Shown here in pieces: positions 36,435 through 45,512 of a stretch of DNA of 64,000 bases (its first letter is position 1; each line of letters opens with the position of its first letter). Location of the stretch: NCBI GenBank assembly GCA_016708765.1, contig JADJFD010000001.1:806001-870000 (forward strand), read 5' to 3'. Made by a program: the position numbers and the translations under genes. This DNA is from Chitinophagaceae bacterium. Its GTDB lineage: Bacteria; Bacteroidota; Bacteroidia; Chitinophagales; Chitinophagaceae. Below the pieces are notes generated by a model. The model saw only the letters and a list, made by a program, of their open reading frames with translations, made no database searches and was not told the DNA's origin.

Positions 36435-37676
36435 ATGGCCAACAATAAAAGATTTAAACTGATACTCGTACTGGGCATGATTACGGCCATTGGCCCATTC
36501 TCAATAGACATGTACCTGCCTGCTTTTGCTAACATTGCTGAGCATATGAATACTACGGTAGCTCATGTGTCACTGTCGCTTTCGAGTTTTTTCATTGGTA
36601 TCTCCTTCGGTCAATTTATCTATGGCCCATTACTAGATAGATTTGGTAGAAAGAAACCCTTGTATGTAGGACTATGTATTTACATGCTTACTTCTGCTGC
36701 TTGTGTGTTTGCACAAAGTGCCGACATGCTTATAGTGATGCGATTTCTGCAAGCTTTGGGTAGCTGCGCTGGTATGGTGGCAGCGAGGGCAATGATAAGA
36801 GATTTGTTTTCTGTAAAGGATAATGCGAAAGTACTTTCTAAACTGATGCTGGTGATTGCTGTGTCGCCCATTATTGCGCCTACATTGGGTGGCTTTGTTA
36901 CGTCGGCGTTCGGCTGGCAATCGGTGTTTGTTATTCTTACAATCATGGCAGTGATTATTTTACTGGCAGTGCATTACTTTTTGCCGGAAACACAAAAGCC
37001 TGACCCTTCGTATTCATTAAAACCAAGAGCTATTATTAAAGGCTATCGAGCAGTGCTAAAGGAGCCGCAGTTTTATACTTATGCTTTTGCGGGTGCAGCG
37101 GCAGCTGCCGGTTTGTATGCATACATTGCTGGTTCGCCTACTGTTTTTTTGGAACTATTTAAAGTTTCGGAAAAAGAATACGGTCTCATCTTTGCATTGA
37201 TAGCCGGTGGCCTCATTACTGCCTCACAGATAAATAGCCTTTTATTGAAGAAATATAACAGTGAGCAAATAATTCCTGTTGCATTGTTTATCCAATGTCT
37301 TGCCGGTATTGGTTTCTTTGCATGGTCGCTGCTGGGGGACATCAGTTTGTTTGGCACTATCTCTTTATTATTACTTTATTTGAGTTGTCAAGGTTTTATA
37401 TTTCCTAATTCTTCTGCGCTATCCATGGCTCCGTTTACAAAAAATGCGGGTAGTGCTTCGGCATTGATGGGTGGTGTGCAAATGGCTATCGGTGCATTTA
37501 CTTCTGTGCTCGTAAGTTATTTTAGCAATGGCACATCCTTGCCAATGGCAGCAGTAATGGCTAGCTGTGCAATTACAAGTTTTTTAATTCTGCAAGTGGG
37601 TACAAAGATCATCCGATATAAAGCTTCTAAAACTTTGGTGGAAGAAGAGTGTGTAGATATGATTGGGAACTCATAA
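36435..37676 (+). CDS. MFS multidrug efflux protein, Bcr/CflA family
   Basis: 413 residues, 12 predicted membrane helices. N-terminal GPFSIDMYLPAFANIAEH is the signature of Bcr/CflA transporters; YGPLLDRFGRKKPLYVGL is the MFS loop 2-3 motif A, and SPIIAPTLGGFVTSAFGW marks helix 5. Proton-driven export of drugs is the family role; the natural substrate is unknown. The open frame reaches back to 36297, but ATG 36435 gives the family N-terminus and follows a TACTTTTG box. Confidence 0.9.
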   Translation: MANNKRFKLILVLGMITAIGPFSIDMYLPAFANIAEHMNTTVAHVSLSLSSFFIGISFGQFIYGPLLDRFGRKKPLYVGLCIYMLTSAACVFAQSADMLIVMRFLQALGSCAGMVAARAMIRDLFSVKDNAKVLSKLMLVIAVSPIIAPTLGGFVTSAFGWQSVFVILTIMAVIILLAVHYFLPETQKPDPSYSLKPRAIIKGYRAVLKEPQFYTYAFAGAAAAAGLYAYIAGSPTVFLELFKVSEKEYGLIFALIAGGLITASQINSLLLKKYNSEQIIPVALFIQCLAGIGFFAWSLLGDISLFGTISLLLLYLSCQGFIFPNSSALSMAPFTKNAGSASALMGGVQMAIGAFTSVLVSYFSNGTSLPMAAVMASCAITSFLILQVGTKIIRYKASKTLVEEECVDMIGNS

Positions 37677-37704
37677 GAAAAAATAATCAGGATCAAGTTC
37701 CGTA

Positions 37705-37712
37705 TAACTTTG
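37705..37712 (+). promoter_or_regulatory. TAnnTTTG -7 element (TAACTTTG)
   Basis: TAACTTTG matches the -7 consensus and is 60 bp upstream of the serine hydrolase start, a usual leader length. No good -33 element is seen. Confidence 0.35.
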
Positions 37713-37772
37713 TTGCATATATCGCATTTTTTTATTTTATCCTAACTTACATATACAAATACTACCACTGCC

Positions 37773-39050
37773 ATGAAAAAAATCATCAGCTTGCGCATTT
37801 TCCCTGTTATTCTTCTTACGCTTTTACTGCCTGTATTAGCAACGGCACAGGTAATTCAATTGACTGGAGTAAACAAATCAGTTAATTATAAAAAGCTAGC
37901 AGTGATTGATGATGTAGTGAATGAATACATAAATAAGAACTGGCTGACAGGTGCAGTATCAATTGTAATAAAAGATAATCAGATAGTTCAATACAAAGGT
38001 TATGGCTATGCAGATGTGGCTACAAAAAAGCCGATGCAAAAAGACAACCTCTTCCGCATCATGTCGCAATCAAAAGCTATTACCAGTGTTGGTATTATGA
38101 TTTTGTATGAACAAGGGAAATTATTATTGGATGAACCAATCTCCCATTTTATTCCAGAATATAAAAACCAGACGGTGCTTGCTACATTCAATGATGCAGA
38201 TACAACTTACACCACTGTTCCCGTAAAAAGAGATATTACTTTCCGGGATCTGCTCACTCATACTTCGGGGTTGGATTATACTGATATCGGCAGTTCCAAA
38301 GTGCAGGCTATCTATAGCAAAAACAATATTCCATCAGGGCTTGGTTATTTTAAAGCGAGTCTGCTAGAACGTATGAAAGCAATGGGCAAACTGCCGCTGA
38401 GTTTTCAACCCGGCGAAAAATGGCAGTATGGATTGAACAGTGACTTGCTCGGTTGTTTAATTGAAGTAATAAGCGGAATGAATCTTGAAAATTTCTTTCG
38501 CAAATATATTTTTGATCCACTGGGCATGAAGGATACCTATTTTAATGTGCCGAAAACAAAAGCAAACCGCCTCGCTACTGTGTATACAGAAGATAATTTA
38601 AAGAACGTCATACCATGGAGCCATACATTCAGAAATATAGATCCTGACTATCCGTTGATGAACACTAACTATTTTTCTGGTGGTGCAGGTCTTACATCTA
38701 CTGCATTTGATTATGCTGTATTTATGCAAATGCTGCTAAACAATGGCATGTATAACGGGCATCAGATACTTTCTAAAAGATCGGTGGAAATGATGACTTC
38801 AAATCAGATAAATGAAGGACTTTTTGGCGATGACTACATGGGATTTGGATTTAATATTACATCGGAGAAATCTGCCGCCAAAGGTCCAAGGTATGCAGGT
38901 GCATTTGCCTGGGGTGGTTATTATGGCACTTCTTATTGGGCCGATCCCAAAGCAGGTCTTGTTTGTCTTTTTTTAACACAGCAAAATCCCAATAGCCATG
39001 GAGATGTTCAGGAAAAATTTGAAGCTCTCGTTTATTCAAGTTTGAAGTAA
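37773..39050 (+). CDS. Secreted serine hydrolase (class C beta-lactamase-like)
   Basis: 425 residues. Signal peptide of about 26 residues (ends LATAQ). Beta-lactamase/DD-peptidase fold: nucleophile motif SQSK near 89 (FRIMSQSKAITS), YGLN at the tyrosine motif position, and a late block FAWGGYYGTSYWADP that replaces the KTG strand, as in esterase-like members. LLDEPISHFIPEY and TFRDLLTHTSGLDY are typical of EstB-type serine hydrolases. It is probably a periplasmic peptidase or esterase; antibiotic resistance is not implied. Confidence 0.87.
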   Translation: MKKIISLRIFPVILLTLLLPVLATAQVIQLTGVNKSVNYKKLAVIDDVVNEYINKNWLTGAVSIVIKDNQIVQYKGYGYADVATKKPMQKDNLFRIMSQSKAITSVGIMILYEQGKLLLDEPISHFIPEYKNQTVLATFNDADTTYTTVPVKRDITFRDLLTHTSGLDYTDIGSSKVQAIYSKNNIPSGLGYFKASLLERMKAMGKLPLSFQPGEKWQYGLNSDLLGCLIEVISGMNLENFFRKYIFDPLGMKDTYFNVPKTKANRLATVYTEDNLKNVIPWSHTFRNIDPDYPLMNTNYFSGGAGLTSTAFDYAVFMQMLLNNGMYNGHQILSKRSVEMMTSNQINEGLFGDDYMGFGFNITSEKSAAKGPRYAGAFAWGGYYGTSYWADPKAGLVCLFLTQQNPNSHGDVQEKFEALVYSSLK

Positions 39051-39100
39051 CAAAATATGATATAAATTACAAACAGCTTTTATATCAAAAAAACTATTGC

Positions 39101-40510
39101 ATGACCAAAGTTGGAAATATTACATTTATAAAAAGCCTTATACTCTCGTTTTTTCTTTTATTATCGCCTTTTCTATTTTCCCAAAAATTAAAACTGGACA
39201 GCCTTAGTAATTTATTGAGTAGTGCAGAAAATGATACTACAAGGGTAGAATTATTATGGAGAATGGCAAGTGCAGCTAGTGTTTATAATCCCGACACTGC
39301 TTTTGCATTAGCTTTTGAATCTATTTCTCTATCCAAAGATATAAAGAACGTTGAAGGGCAAGCAAGGGCTACAGGAATAATGGCCAATATCTTTATGCGG
39401 ATAGGAAATTATCCAAAAGCATTAGAATTAAATATTGAAAAACTAAAATTGGTTGAAAAAGAAAAAGAAAAATTGAACCTCGCCAGTGTATTAATAAATA
39501 TTGGAATTGTTTACGCTTTGCAAGAAGAATATCAAAAAGCACTTACCTATTATAAAAGGGCAGATTCAATTATTGATTTGCATAAGCTGGAAAGTATAAG
39601 CTATAATATTGCGTTGAATACAGGTGACACCTACGATCGTTTAAATCAATCAGCAGATGCATATACATATTTCGACAGATCATTAAAGATTGCCAGAAAG
39701 GATGAAGATGGTGACCTTATCGGAACTTCGCTAACCGGAATCGGTCATAGCTATCGCAAATTAGGTAAGTATGCTGAAGCTGGTAAAGCTTATCTTGAAG
39801 CCATCCATTATTTAAAAGCTGCTAATGATAATGAAATGCTTTGTGAAACAACATTGGGCATGGCAAAGCTTTACCGATTAACAGACAAAAAAGATTCTGC
39901 GAGATACTACGCTAATCTTTCTATGGCGTTTGCCAAAACAGGATTTCCAACAAAAGAAATGGAAGCTGCAATTTTTCTTTCGGATCATTATAAAAAAATA
40001 CAAAAATACGATAGTGCTTTTGTGTATGTCGATTATGCAAGAGAGTTAAACGATTCTATAAATAGCAAAAACAATATCCGTAAATCGCAAATTATTTCAA
40101 GCAATGAACAACTTAGGCAATTGGAATTGGCGGCTATTCGTATAAAGGAAAAAAAGGATAGAAGCACTCAGTTACAATTGTTGTTAATTGCTGTTTTTAT
40201 ACCACTGCTGTTTATGTTAACATTGCTATTAAGCAGAGTAATACTCAGTATTAAATTTATCAGGCTGCTTGGCATTATCTCCTTGTTATTTTTCTTTGAA
40301 TACCTTACATTGTTAATTCATCCAACTGTTGCAAAACTTACACATCACACTCCTCTTTATGAAATAATTATTTTAGTAGTATTGGCGGCATTCATTATTC
40401 CAGTTCATCATAAACTAGAACATTGGATGATACACAAACTATTACATCGCCCTGTAAAAAAGCATAAAAAAAAGAAGCAAGAAGAAAAAGACGAAACTAA
40501 AGAAGCATAA
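39101..40510 (+). CDS. TPR-repeat membrane protein with a kinase-less sensor layout
   Basis: 469 residues: signal peptide or anchor at about 10-27, then five to six tetratricopeptide repeats (RIGNYPKALELNIEKL, LQEEYQKALTYYKRAD, KLGKYAEAGKAYLEAI), a short coiled segment near 330-355, and three membrane helices at about 360-435, ending in a Lys/Glu tail. The order TPR, coiled segment, helix resembles Bacteroidota TPR sensor kinases or LuxR-type regulators, but no kinase or DNA-binding domain follows. Role unknown. Confidence 0.75.
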   Translation: MTKVGNITFIKSLILSFFLLLSPFLFSQKLKLDSLSNLLSSAENDTTRVELLWRMASAASVYNPDTAFALAFESISLSKDIKNVEGQARATGIMANIFMRIGNYPKALELNIEKLKLVEKEKEKLNLASVLINIGIVYALQEEYQKALTYYKRADSIIDLHKLESISYNIALNTGDTYDRLNQSADAYTYFDRSLKIARKDEDGDLIGTSLTGIGHSYRKLGKYAEAGKAYLEAIHYLKAANDNEMLCETTLGMAKLYRLTDKKDSARYYANLSMAFAKTGFPTKEMEAAIFLSDHYKKIQKYDSAFVYVDYARELNDSINSKNNIRKSQIISSNEQLRQLELAAIRIKEKKDRSTQLQLLLIAVFIPLLFMLTLLLSRVILSIKFIRLLGIISLLFFFEYLTLLIHPTVAKLTHHTPLYEIIILVVLAAFIIPVHHKLEHWMIHKLLHRPVKKHKKKKQEEKDETKEA

Positions 40511-40512
40511 AA

Positions 40513-40538
40513 AAACCGTCTTATTGCTAAGACGGTTT
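40513..40538. terminator. Bidirectional terminator between convergent genes
   Basis: AAACCGTCTT and AAGACGGTTT form a perfect 10-bp stem (extendable by one pair), with A-runs to the left and T-rich sequence to the right. It serves the TPR gene (+) and the small lipoprotein gene (-). Confidence 0.85.
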
Positions 40539-40560
40539 AAAAGTTTCTTTTAAAAAAAAA

Positions 40561-40791
40561 TTACTCAGTTGGCTTTACCGGACGAGTATCTGCAGTATCT
40601 TTTTTCTTAGTTGTATCCACTACGGCAGGTGCTGGTTCAGGTGTTGGTAGAGGAGTTACAATCACTGTTGTATCTGCTGGAGGAGTATCTTCTTTCTTTT
40701 CGCCATCGTTGTTACAAGCTACGAATACAAAAGAAAGCATAAAAAGACCCATTACTGTTTTCAAAAAATTGTTGCGCATTTGATGTATCAT
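40561..40791 (-). CDS. Small Pro/Thr-rich lipoprotein
   Basis: About 76 residues from ATG 40791 (72 from 40779). Signal peptide with lipobox FVAC; the mature part (about 50 residues) is Pro, Thr, Asp and Lys rich, without fold, e.g. PLPTPEPAPAVVDTTKKKD. Probably anchored in an envelope membrane. No known function. Confidence 0.65.
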   Translation of the reverse strand: MIHQMRNNFLKTVMGLFMLSFVFVACNNDGEKKEDTPPADTTVIVTPLPTPEPAPAVVDTTKKKDTADTRPVKPTE

Positions 40792-40873
40792 AATTGTTAG
40801 TTTTAGGATGCAAGAATACAATATCTGCCTAATATATCCAAGCTTCGCATTTTATCTATTGGACAGTAGCGGT

Positions 40874-42313
40874 TTATTTTCTTTGTACTGTGCTTTTTGC
40901 CTTTTTAACTGCCAGCTTTTTAAATATCAAGTTTTGACGGCAAGGGCCATTAAATTCTTTACAATAAAGTCGGGCTGCATCAGTTAAAGCAGTTGTTTTG
41001 GTACTACTTAAAATCTGCGACCATGCTTTTTGTGGATCTATTTTACCTTCACCTCTTACTTTATTATACAAAATTCGGGTGAAGTTAGAAGTAAAGAAAC
41101 CACCACTCAGCGTATCACCTGCAGCAGGTTCCCCTTTTTTTGCTGCACAAGCTATATAAGCTCCTTCAGCTTCCATTAATAACCGCATATAATTTCTACG
41201 GATCAACACTTCCATTCCCATACTTGCTGGTGGCGGAGGTTCAGGTTCTTCCAATTTACGGGTAATACCAGCATCTGTGTTACAACAATCGCCAAGCACA
41301 AGAGTAAGCCTGGCTCCTTTTCCCCGCAACGTATTGAAAATAGTTTCCAGATTAATACTGTTCAATCGAAAAAATGCGGCATTCTTATTTCCATGCCATA
41401 ATGCAAGTTGCGGGTATTGAAAAGCAGGATCTTTGGAATAACTAAAGCCATGTCCTGAGTAGGAAAATATGATGACATCATTCGGTCCTGTCTTTAAATT
41501 ACGAACAACTGAATTAACTTTATTGAAATTAAAATCCTTTCCCTGAATAGCAATATACCGCACTTTCATGTTTAGTACATCGGCTCCATATCCAAAAAAT
41601 TGCTGGATTTTATCTCTGTCCATTATTGTTGTCTTACTTATTTTTTCATCAATATCATCCGTAACAGTAATGCAATATAAGGTTGCATCATTTTTATTTC
41701 TGATTGTAACTAATTGCTCCTGCGTCATTGGAAATGGATAGGAAAGTTCACCCGGTAAAAAATAATTAGCTAACAGTTCCTTGTTTAAGTCTTTGGTTTG
41801 TAATAAACGGAAACGTTGAATTGCCACACTGTCAGAAATAATAAAAGGTTTTTCATTCCAGCGATCCGCAGGACGATCATATTCAATATAGAAATCAGAT
41901 TTTCCAAAATCAGGAATCTTACCAAGGTATGGTTGTGAGGTATCTTCATTTCCTTGAAACCATAGTATGAAATCATTAGCAGGAAAAGGAGTTTTTCCTT
42001 TTATATTTTTATTGGCAATTGCCCTTGTAAAAACTAATGTATCCCTTTTATGCTCTGTAGAACTGCTATCAGTAAGGTTTAAACTTTGCTGATACATCCA
42101 CAAAATATCAAAATCAGTGATGATTGTTTGATTCGTTGCCGAGTCTTTCCAACTTAGACGAATAAAACCATCACCATATTTACCCCGCACAATAAGGGCT
42201 TTGCCTGCTTGCTTTATTTTGCCTGGAAGATTACACTCTATTTCAAACACAGATTGCCCCTGAGCAGTATTTAAAAAAACTGAAACCGAAAAGAGTAAAA
42301 TAAAAAAACGCAT
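40874..42313 (-). CDS. Secreted caspase-like peptidase (C14 family) protein
   Basis: 479 residues with a signal peptide (ends near AQGQ, residue 20). Residues about 25-190 have no recognised fold. Residues about 205-410 form a caspase-like domain: catalytic His288 in FSYSGHGF and catalytic Cys344 in VLGDCCNTDAG, in the order and spacing of caspase/orthocaspase domains. DALARYC-type C-terminal tail follows (AARLYCKEFNGPC). Bacterial caspase-like proteins cut after basic residues in many cases; the substrate and the reason for export are unknown. Confidence 0.85.
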   Translation of the reverse strand: MRFFILLFSVSVFLNTAQGQSVFEIECNLPGKIKQAGKALIVRGKYGDGFIRLSWKDSATNQTIITDFDILWMYQQSLNLTDSSSTEHKRDTLVFTRAIANKNIKGKTPFPANDFILWFQGNEDTSQPYLGKIPDFGKSDFYIEYDRPADRWNEKPFIISDSVAIQRFRLLQTKDLNKELLANYFLPGELSYPFPMTQEQLVTIRNKNDATLYCITVTDDIDEKISKTTIMDRDKIQQFFGYGADVLNMKVRYIAIQGKDFNFNKVNSVVRNLKTGPNDVIIFSYSGHGFSYSKDPAFQYPQLALWHGNKNAAFFRLNSINLETIFNTLRGKGARLTLVLGDCCNTDAGITRKLEEPEPPPPASMGMEVLIRRNYMRLLMEAEGAYIACAAKKGEPAAGDTLSGGFFTSNFTRILYNKVRGEGKIDPQKAWSQILSSTKTTALTDAARLYCKEFNGPCRQNLIFKKLAVKKAKSTVQRK

Positions 42314-42750
42314 ATCGTTCTATTAATCCTTTTAAAAGTACCGAATAGCAATTAGAATTAGCAGAAAATAAGGCAGAAATTTTATAGCAATTGAAATGAG
42401 AATAGTATAAGTGGAAAAGGTTGCCTTAATTTCCTCTTATCAATAATTCAAAAATTACATTAACCCAATTAATAAATCAGTTAAATACCTTAAAAAAATC
42501 GCCAACACACTTCCGGATTCATACTTGCCAAAGTATCATCCTAGTATCGTTATTGAAAACAAAATAAAGATTATAAGTTTTCTGTAACGTCAGCGGCGAA
42601 GGCGGAACTGATGTTTCAAATTTTAAAGACGAATTACAAAAGGACAATATGATATCTAAAAATGAAATATTCCTATTGAATTTGATTGAGTAGAAAGAAA
42701 GGCAACTCTTTAAAATTAAAGTTCACGGAATAATATTTACATAAAATATT
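42314..42750. other. AT-rich spacer with a possible coding remnant
   Basis: 437 bases without an intact gene. A stop-to-stop frame at about 42577-42693 (+) could encode VSGEGGTDVSNFKDELQKD and then about 18 more residues with no start codon or RBS. It looks like the tail of a lost secreted or M56-type protein, at low confidence. The rest shows nothing recognisable. Confidence 0.3.
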
Positions 42751-43494
42751 TTATTGCTTAATCAAAGTTGTAACAATCTTAGTAGGCTTCTCCACCGTCA
42801 CCTTTGATCCTTTCGCCAGAAAAACAGAATGAGGTTTTTTGCCAGTAATAAACGGAACAAATTCTTTACCATAAAGATTTTCAATATCACAATCAATTAA
42901 ATAATCTTTTACTGGAAAAGTTTCCCATCTGGGATGATGCACTGCATATTCGATTATTGAAGAAGCTGAAAGCTGATTATACCCAAAATAGTGTTCGAAA
43001 ATAAATTCTTCTTCGGAGCCAGGTTCAATTTCTACTGATAATGGAGCAGCAGAAACCTTGATGATATTTTTATATTGTTTCCTTCTTTGCCAGCTATACC
43101 CCAGCTCAAGCTCATTTTCTGTTTTGGTAATACGATGATTCACACAGGCTGTACTGTAATGCTCATTATAAAGCAGGTTTGCCATTATTGTAACTAATGG
43201 CTTGGGAACAATTTCAGAAACAAAACCTACACCCCTTTTCCATTGTTCTCCGTCAAATCGCTTTATATAGTAACGAAGATTAGCTTCTTCAAAATTTACA
43301 TGACCAGGCCACTTAATACCCATGACTTTTGTATTATTAAATAAAAACCCTACAATACTCACTATTGCCTTCCCGTTGAAAAAGTCAATTTCAGTTCCTG
43401 AAGGAATATGTTTCTCTAAAATATTCGGATCAATTTCATAATTAAACATAGCCAGGTATTCCCATTGAGCTGATAAAAAAGTTCGTTTACTCAT
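42751..43494 (-). CDS. DUF2071 (YqjF-like) protein
   Basis: 247 residues from ATG 43494 (MSKRTFLSAQW). WEYLAMFNYEIDPNILEKHIP opens the DUF2071 domain; FLFNNTKVMGIKWPGHVNF and YYIKRFDGEQWKRGVGF follow, with an acetoacetate-decarboxylase-like fold expected. Function unknown. It lies 13 bp downstream of the flavin reductase in the same direction, so the two form an operon. DUF2071 genes occur beside photolyase and flavin reductase genes in light-induced clusters of this phylum, and this is the left edge of such a cluster. Confidence 0.82.
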   Translation of the reverse strand: MSKRTFLSAQWEYLAMFNYEIDPNILEKHIPSGTEIDFFNGKAIVSIVGFLFNNTKVMGIKWPGHVNFEEANLRYYIKRFDGEQWKRGVGFVSEIVPKPLVTIMANLLYNEHYSTACVNHRITKTENELELGYSWQRRKQYKNIIKVSAAPLSVEIEPGSEEEFIFEHYFGYNQLSASSIIEYAVHHPRWETFPVKDYLIDCDIENLYGKEFVPFITGKKPHSVFLAKGSKVTVEKPTKIVTTLIKQ

Positions 43495-43507
43495 ACTAAA
43501 ATGTATT

Positions 43508-44131
43508 TTATTTTTTATTATCCGGTTTTGCATAAGCAAGCCGGGTAATCGGCATTGTTCTATAATAGCTGTCTATGCCATTGCTGCTAATTGTTTCTGC
43601 TTTATGGAGATTAATAAAACCATCTGGTAACAAAATATCTTTTTGGAGGTATATAAATTCAATCTTTCCGATTACCAAAAAAGTATTGTTTGCTGTTATA
43701 GGAATTACTTCTTGCAGGGCTAATGCATATTTTACAACACTTTCGCCGACAAAGGGAGCCTGAAAATTATTTAGGTATTGGATAGTTAAGCCCACCGCTT
43801 CAAATTCTGAAATGTCTTCGGGATATTTTGCACTTGTTTGATGTGCCTGATTCAAAAACAATGGTTGAATATGATTGATGGTATACTTACCAGTCGATTC
43901 AATATTCGCCAATGTATGTGGAGCTGCACTGCGGGGCCGGTTGATGTAGCCAACTAAAGCAGGATCCGAACCTATGTGTACAATACTACTAAAAATGCCA
44001 AGATTGGTCTGCCCATTCTCATTACTGGTACCAATTAAACTAACTGATTTAAAACCGGTTACACTATTTATAAAATTGCCCCGGTAAAACCGTTCCCATC
44101 CGGCGATTTCTTCTTTTGTATAGATATGCAT
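43508..44131 (-). CDS. Flavin reductase-like (FMN-binding split barrel) protein
   Basis: 207 residues from ATG 44131 (MHIYTKEEI). Split-barrel flavin-binding pattern: FINSVTGFKSVSLIGTSNENG, IVHIGSDPALVGYINRP, and HTLANIESTGKYTINHI. It may reduce free flavin with NAD(P)H or bind FMN/FAD as partner for the photolyase-type proteins nearby, an inference from context. First gene of the two-gene unit with DUF2071, divergent from the small membrane genes at 44247. Confidence 0.85.
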   Translation of the reverse strand: MHIYTKEEIAGWERFYRGNFINSVTGFKSVSLIGTSNENGQTNLGIFSSIVHIGSDPALVGYINRPRSAAPHTLANIESTGKYTINHIQPLFLNQAHQTSAKYPEDISEFEAVGLTIQYLNNFQAPFVGESVVKYALALQEVIPITANNTFLVIGKIEFIYLQKDILLPDGFINLHKAETISSNGIDSYYRTMPITRLAYAKPDNKK

Positions 44132-44246
44132 AAAAAAATATTGATATACAATAAACAATTAATAAGAAGAATTGTTAATGAACCAGACAAAAAAATACAG
44201 GCCTGTGATATCTGCCTGTTATTATTAACTATTAAAAACATTTTTT

Positions 44247-44423
44247 ATGTTCCATAAATTCAAAGCATCTGAAATCCTGCTGGTTATCCTAGTAGTCGTT
44301 TTGATTTTTGTTTCAGAGTATTACTATGTAGTTGTGAAAGATCCGATGCGGGCCATCTTTATTGGTCTTTGGCCACCCACTATTCTTGGATTAATCAATT
44401 TCTTTAACCTGAAAAGAAAATAA
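44247..44423 (+). CDS. Small single-pass membrane protein (58 residues)
   Basis: Begins ATG TTC CAT and ends TAA 44421-44423. One hydrophobic helix (ILLVILVVVLIFVSEYYYVV, residues 10-29), a short polar turn with DPMRA, a second hydrophobic stretch (IFIGLWPPTILGLINFF) and a basic end (NLKRK). So it probably spans the membrane twice. Three bases separate it from the next gene. No family recognised; the layout and the flanking light-cluster genes suggest a conserved small protein of that cluster. Confidence 0.65.
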   Translation: MFHKFKASEILLVILVVVLIFVSEYYYVVVKDPMRAIFIGLWPPTILGLINFFNLKRK

Positions 44424-44426
44424 ACT

Positions 44427-44684
44427 ATGGAAAATCTGGATATTATCATACTTACTATTATCGTATCGTTGTTATTCCTTGTGTTCATTATTGCCACCTA
44501 TCAGGAATTGACATCAGCAAAACTTACAAAGACAAAATTTGGAAAAGAAACAGGCCCCCGTGCGGCAATGATTGAGTTTATTGGGAAAATATTTACAGGT
44601 GAAAATATAGAAACAACAGAAAAGGAAAAACTGATTGAATTAATGAAAAAAAGTTTGAAAGATTTAGAAAAGGATACTGAATAA
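44427..44684 (+). CDS. Small membrane-anchored protein (85 residues)
   Basis: One N-terminal membrane helix (IIILTIIVSLLFLVFIIATY, residues 6-25) followed by a soluble charged domain of about 58 residues, rich in Lys and Glu and probably helical (EKLIELMKKSLKDLEKD). No family recognised. It follows the 58-residue gene by 3 bp and precedes the SDR by 10 bp, so the three genes are one operon. Confidence 0.65.
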   Translation: MENLDIIILTIIVSLLFLVFIIATYQELTSAKLTKTKFGKETGPRAAMIEFIGKIFTGENIETTEKEKLIELMKKSLKDLEKDTE

Positions 44685-44694
44685 TTATTTAAGT

Positions 44695-45405
44695 ATGGAA
44701 AAAACAGCAGCAAAAAACTATTTAATACTTGGCGGCTCATCTGGTATTGGTAAAAGGCTAGCGACCATGTTAAGTACAGGCAACCGTGTATTTGCTACTT
44801 ATAATAAGAATCAACAAACAGATATTGTAGATTCAAATCTCACCTACCATTTTTGTAATGTGCTGAATGAGAATTTGTCTTTTGATTATCTTCCTGATAC
44901 TATTGATGGTATTGTATATTGCCCGGGTTCTATAAACCTAAAGCCCTTTGCCCGTATTGGAATAAATGATTTTGTTAACGATTATCAACTAAATGTTGCA
45001 GGTGCTATAAAAATTATTCAACTTCTGTTACCTAAATTAAAAGCAGCCAAAGAGGCTTCAATCATTTTGTTTTCAACTGTAGCCGTGCAACAAGGATTTA
45101 GCTTTCATTCCATCGTTGCTTCTTCAAAAGGTGCCATAGAAGGTTTAACCAAAGCATTGGCGGCGGAATTAGCACCATCAATACGGGTCAACTGTATAGC
45201 CCCTTCTATTACCGACACTCCTTTAAGTTCATCATTACTTAATAATGATGCAAAAAAAGAAGCGAATGCAAACAGGCACCCACTAAAAAGAATTGGCACC
45301 ACAGATGATGTGGCGAACCTCGCTGCTTTTTTGCTTTCCGATAAATCTTCCTGGATTACCGGACAGGTGCTTGCTGTAGACGGTGGCATGTCTTCAATAA
45401 AATAA
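44695..45405 (+). CDS. Short-chain dehydrogenase-like protein without the catalytic Tyr
   Basis: 236 residues, classical SDR length. Cofactor loop LGGSSGIGKRLA at about 12-23, NVAGA at about 98-102, FSTVAVQQ carrying the Ser. The active-site Tyr-x3-Lys reads VASSK, so the Lys is kept and the Tyr is Val. The C-terminus is normal (SSWITGQVLAVDGGMSS). Loss of the Tyr suggests changed chemistry or a binding role. SDRs of this kind are frequently linked to photolyase genes in light-responsive clusters (from knowledge of such clusters). Last of the three-gene unit starting at 44247. Confidence 0.85.
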   Translation: MEKTAAKNYLILGGSSGIGKRLATMLSTGNRVFATYNKNQQTDIVDSNLTYHFCNVLNENLSFDYLPDTIDGIVYCPGSINLKPFARIGINDFVNDYQLNVAGAIKIIQLLLPKLKAAKEASIILFSTVAVQQGFSFHSIVASSKGAIEGLTKALAAELAPSIRVNCIAPSITDTPLSSSLLNNDAKKEANANRHPLKRIGTTDDVANLAAFLLSDKSSWITGQVLAVDGGMSSIK

Positions 45406-45512
45406 TGACACATAATAAATAGGATTTACTTGACTTAGCTTCTTTGCTATCTTCAATTCATGTTCTCCTGCACAGGGTATTCGATTTCAAAACACTTAAT
45501 AATTCATTATGA

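Noticed and set aside
42577..42693. Possible M56-type peptidase tail remnant
   Set aside because: Only about 38 codons between stops, no start or promoter; similarity is an impression and too weak to call a pseudogene.
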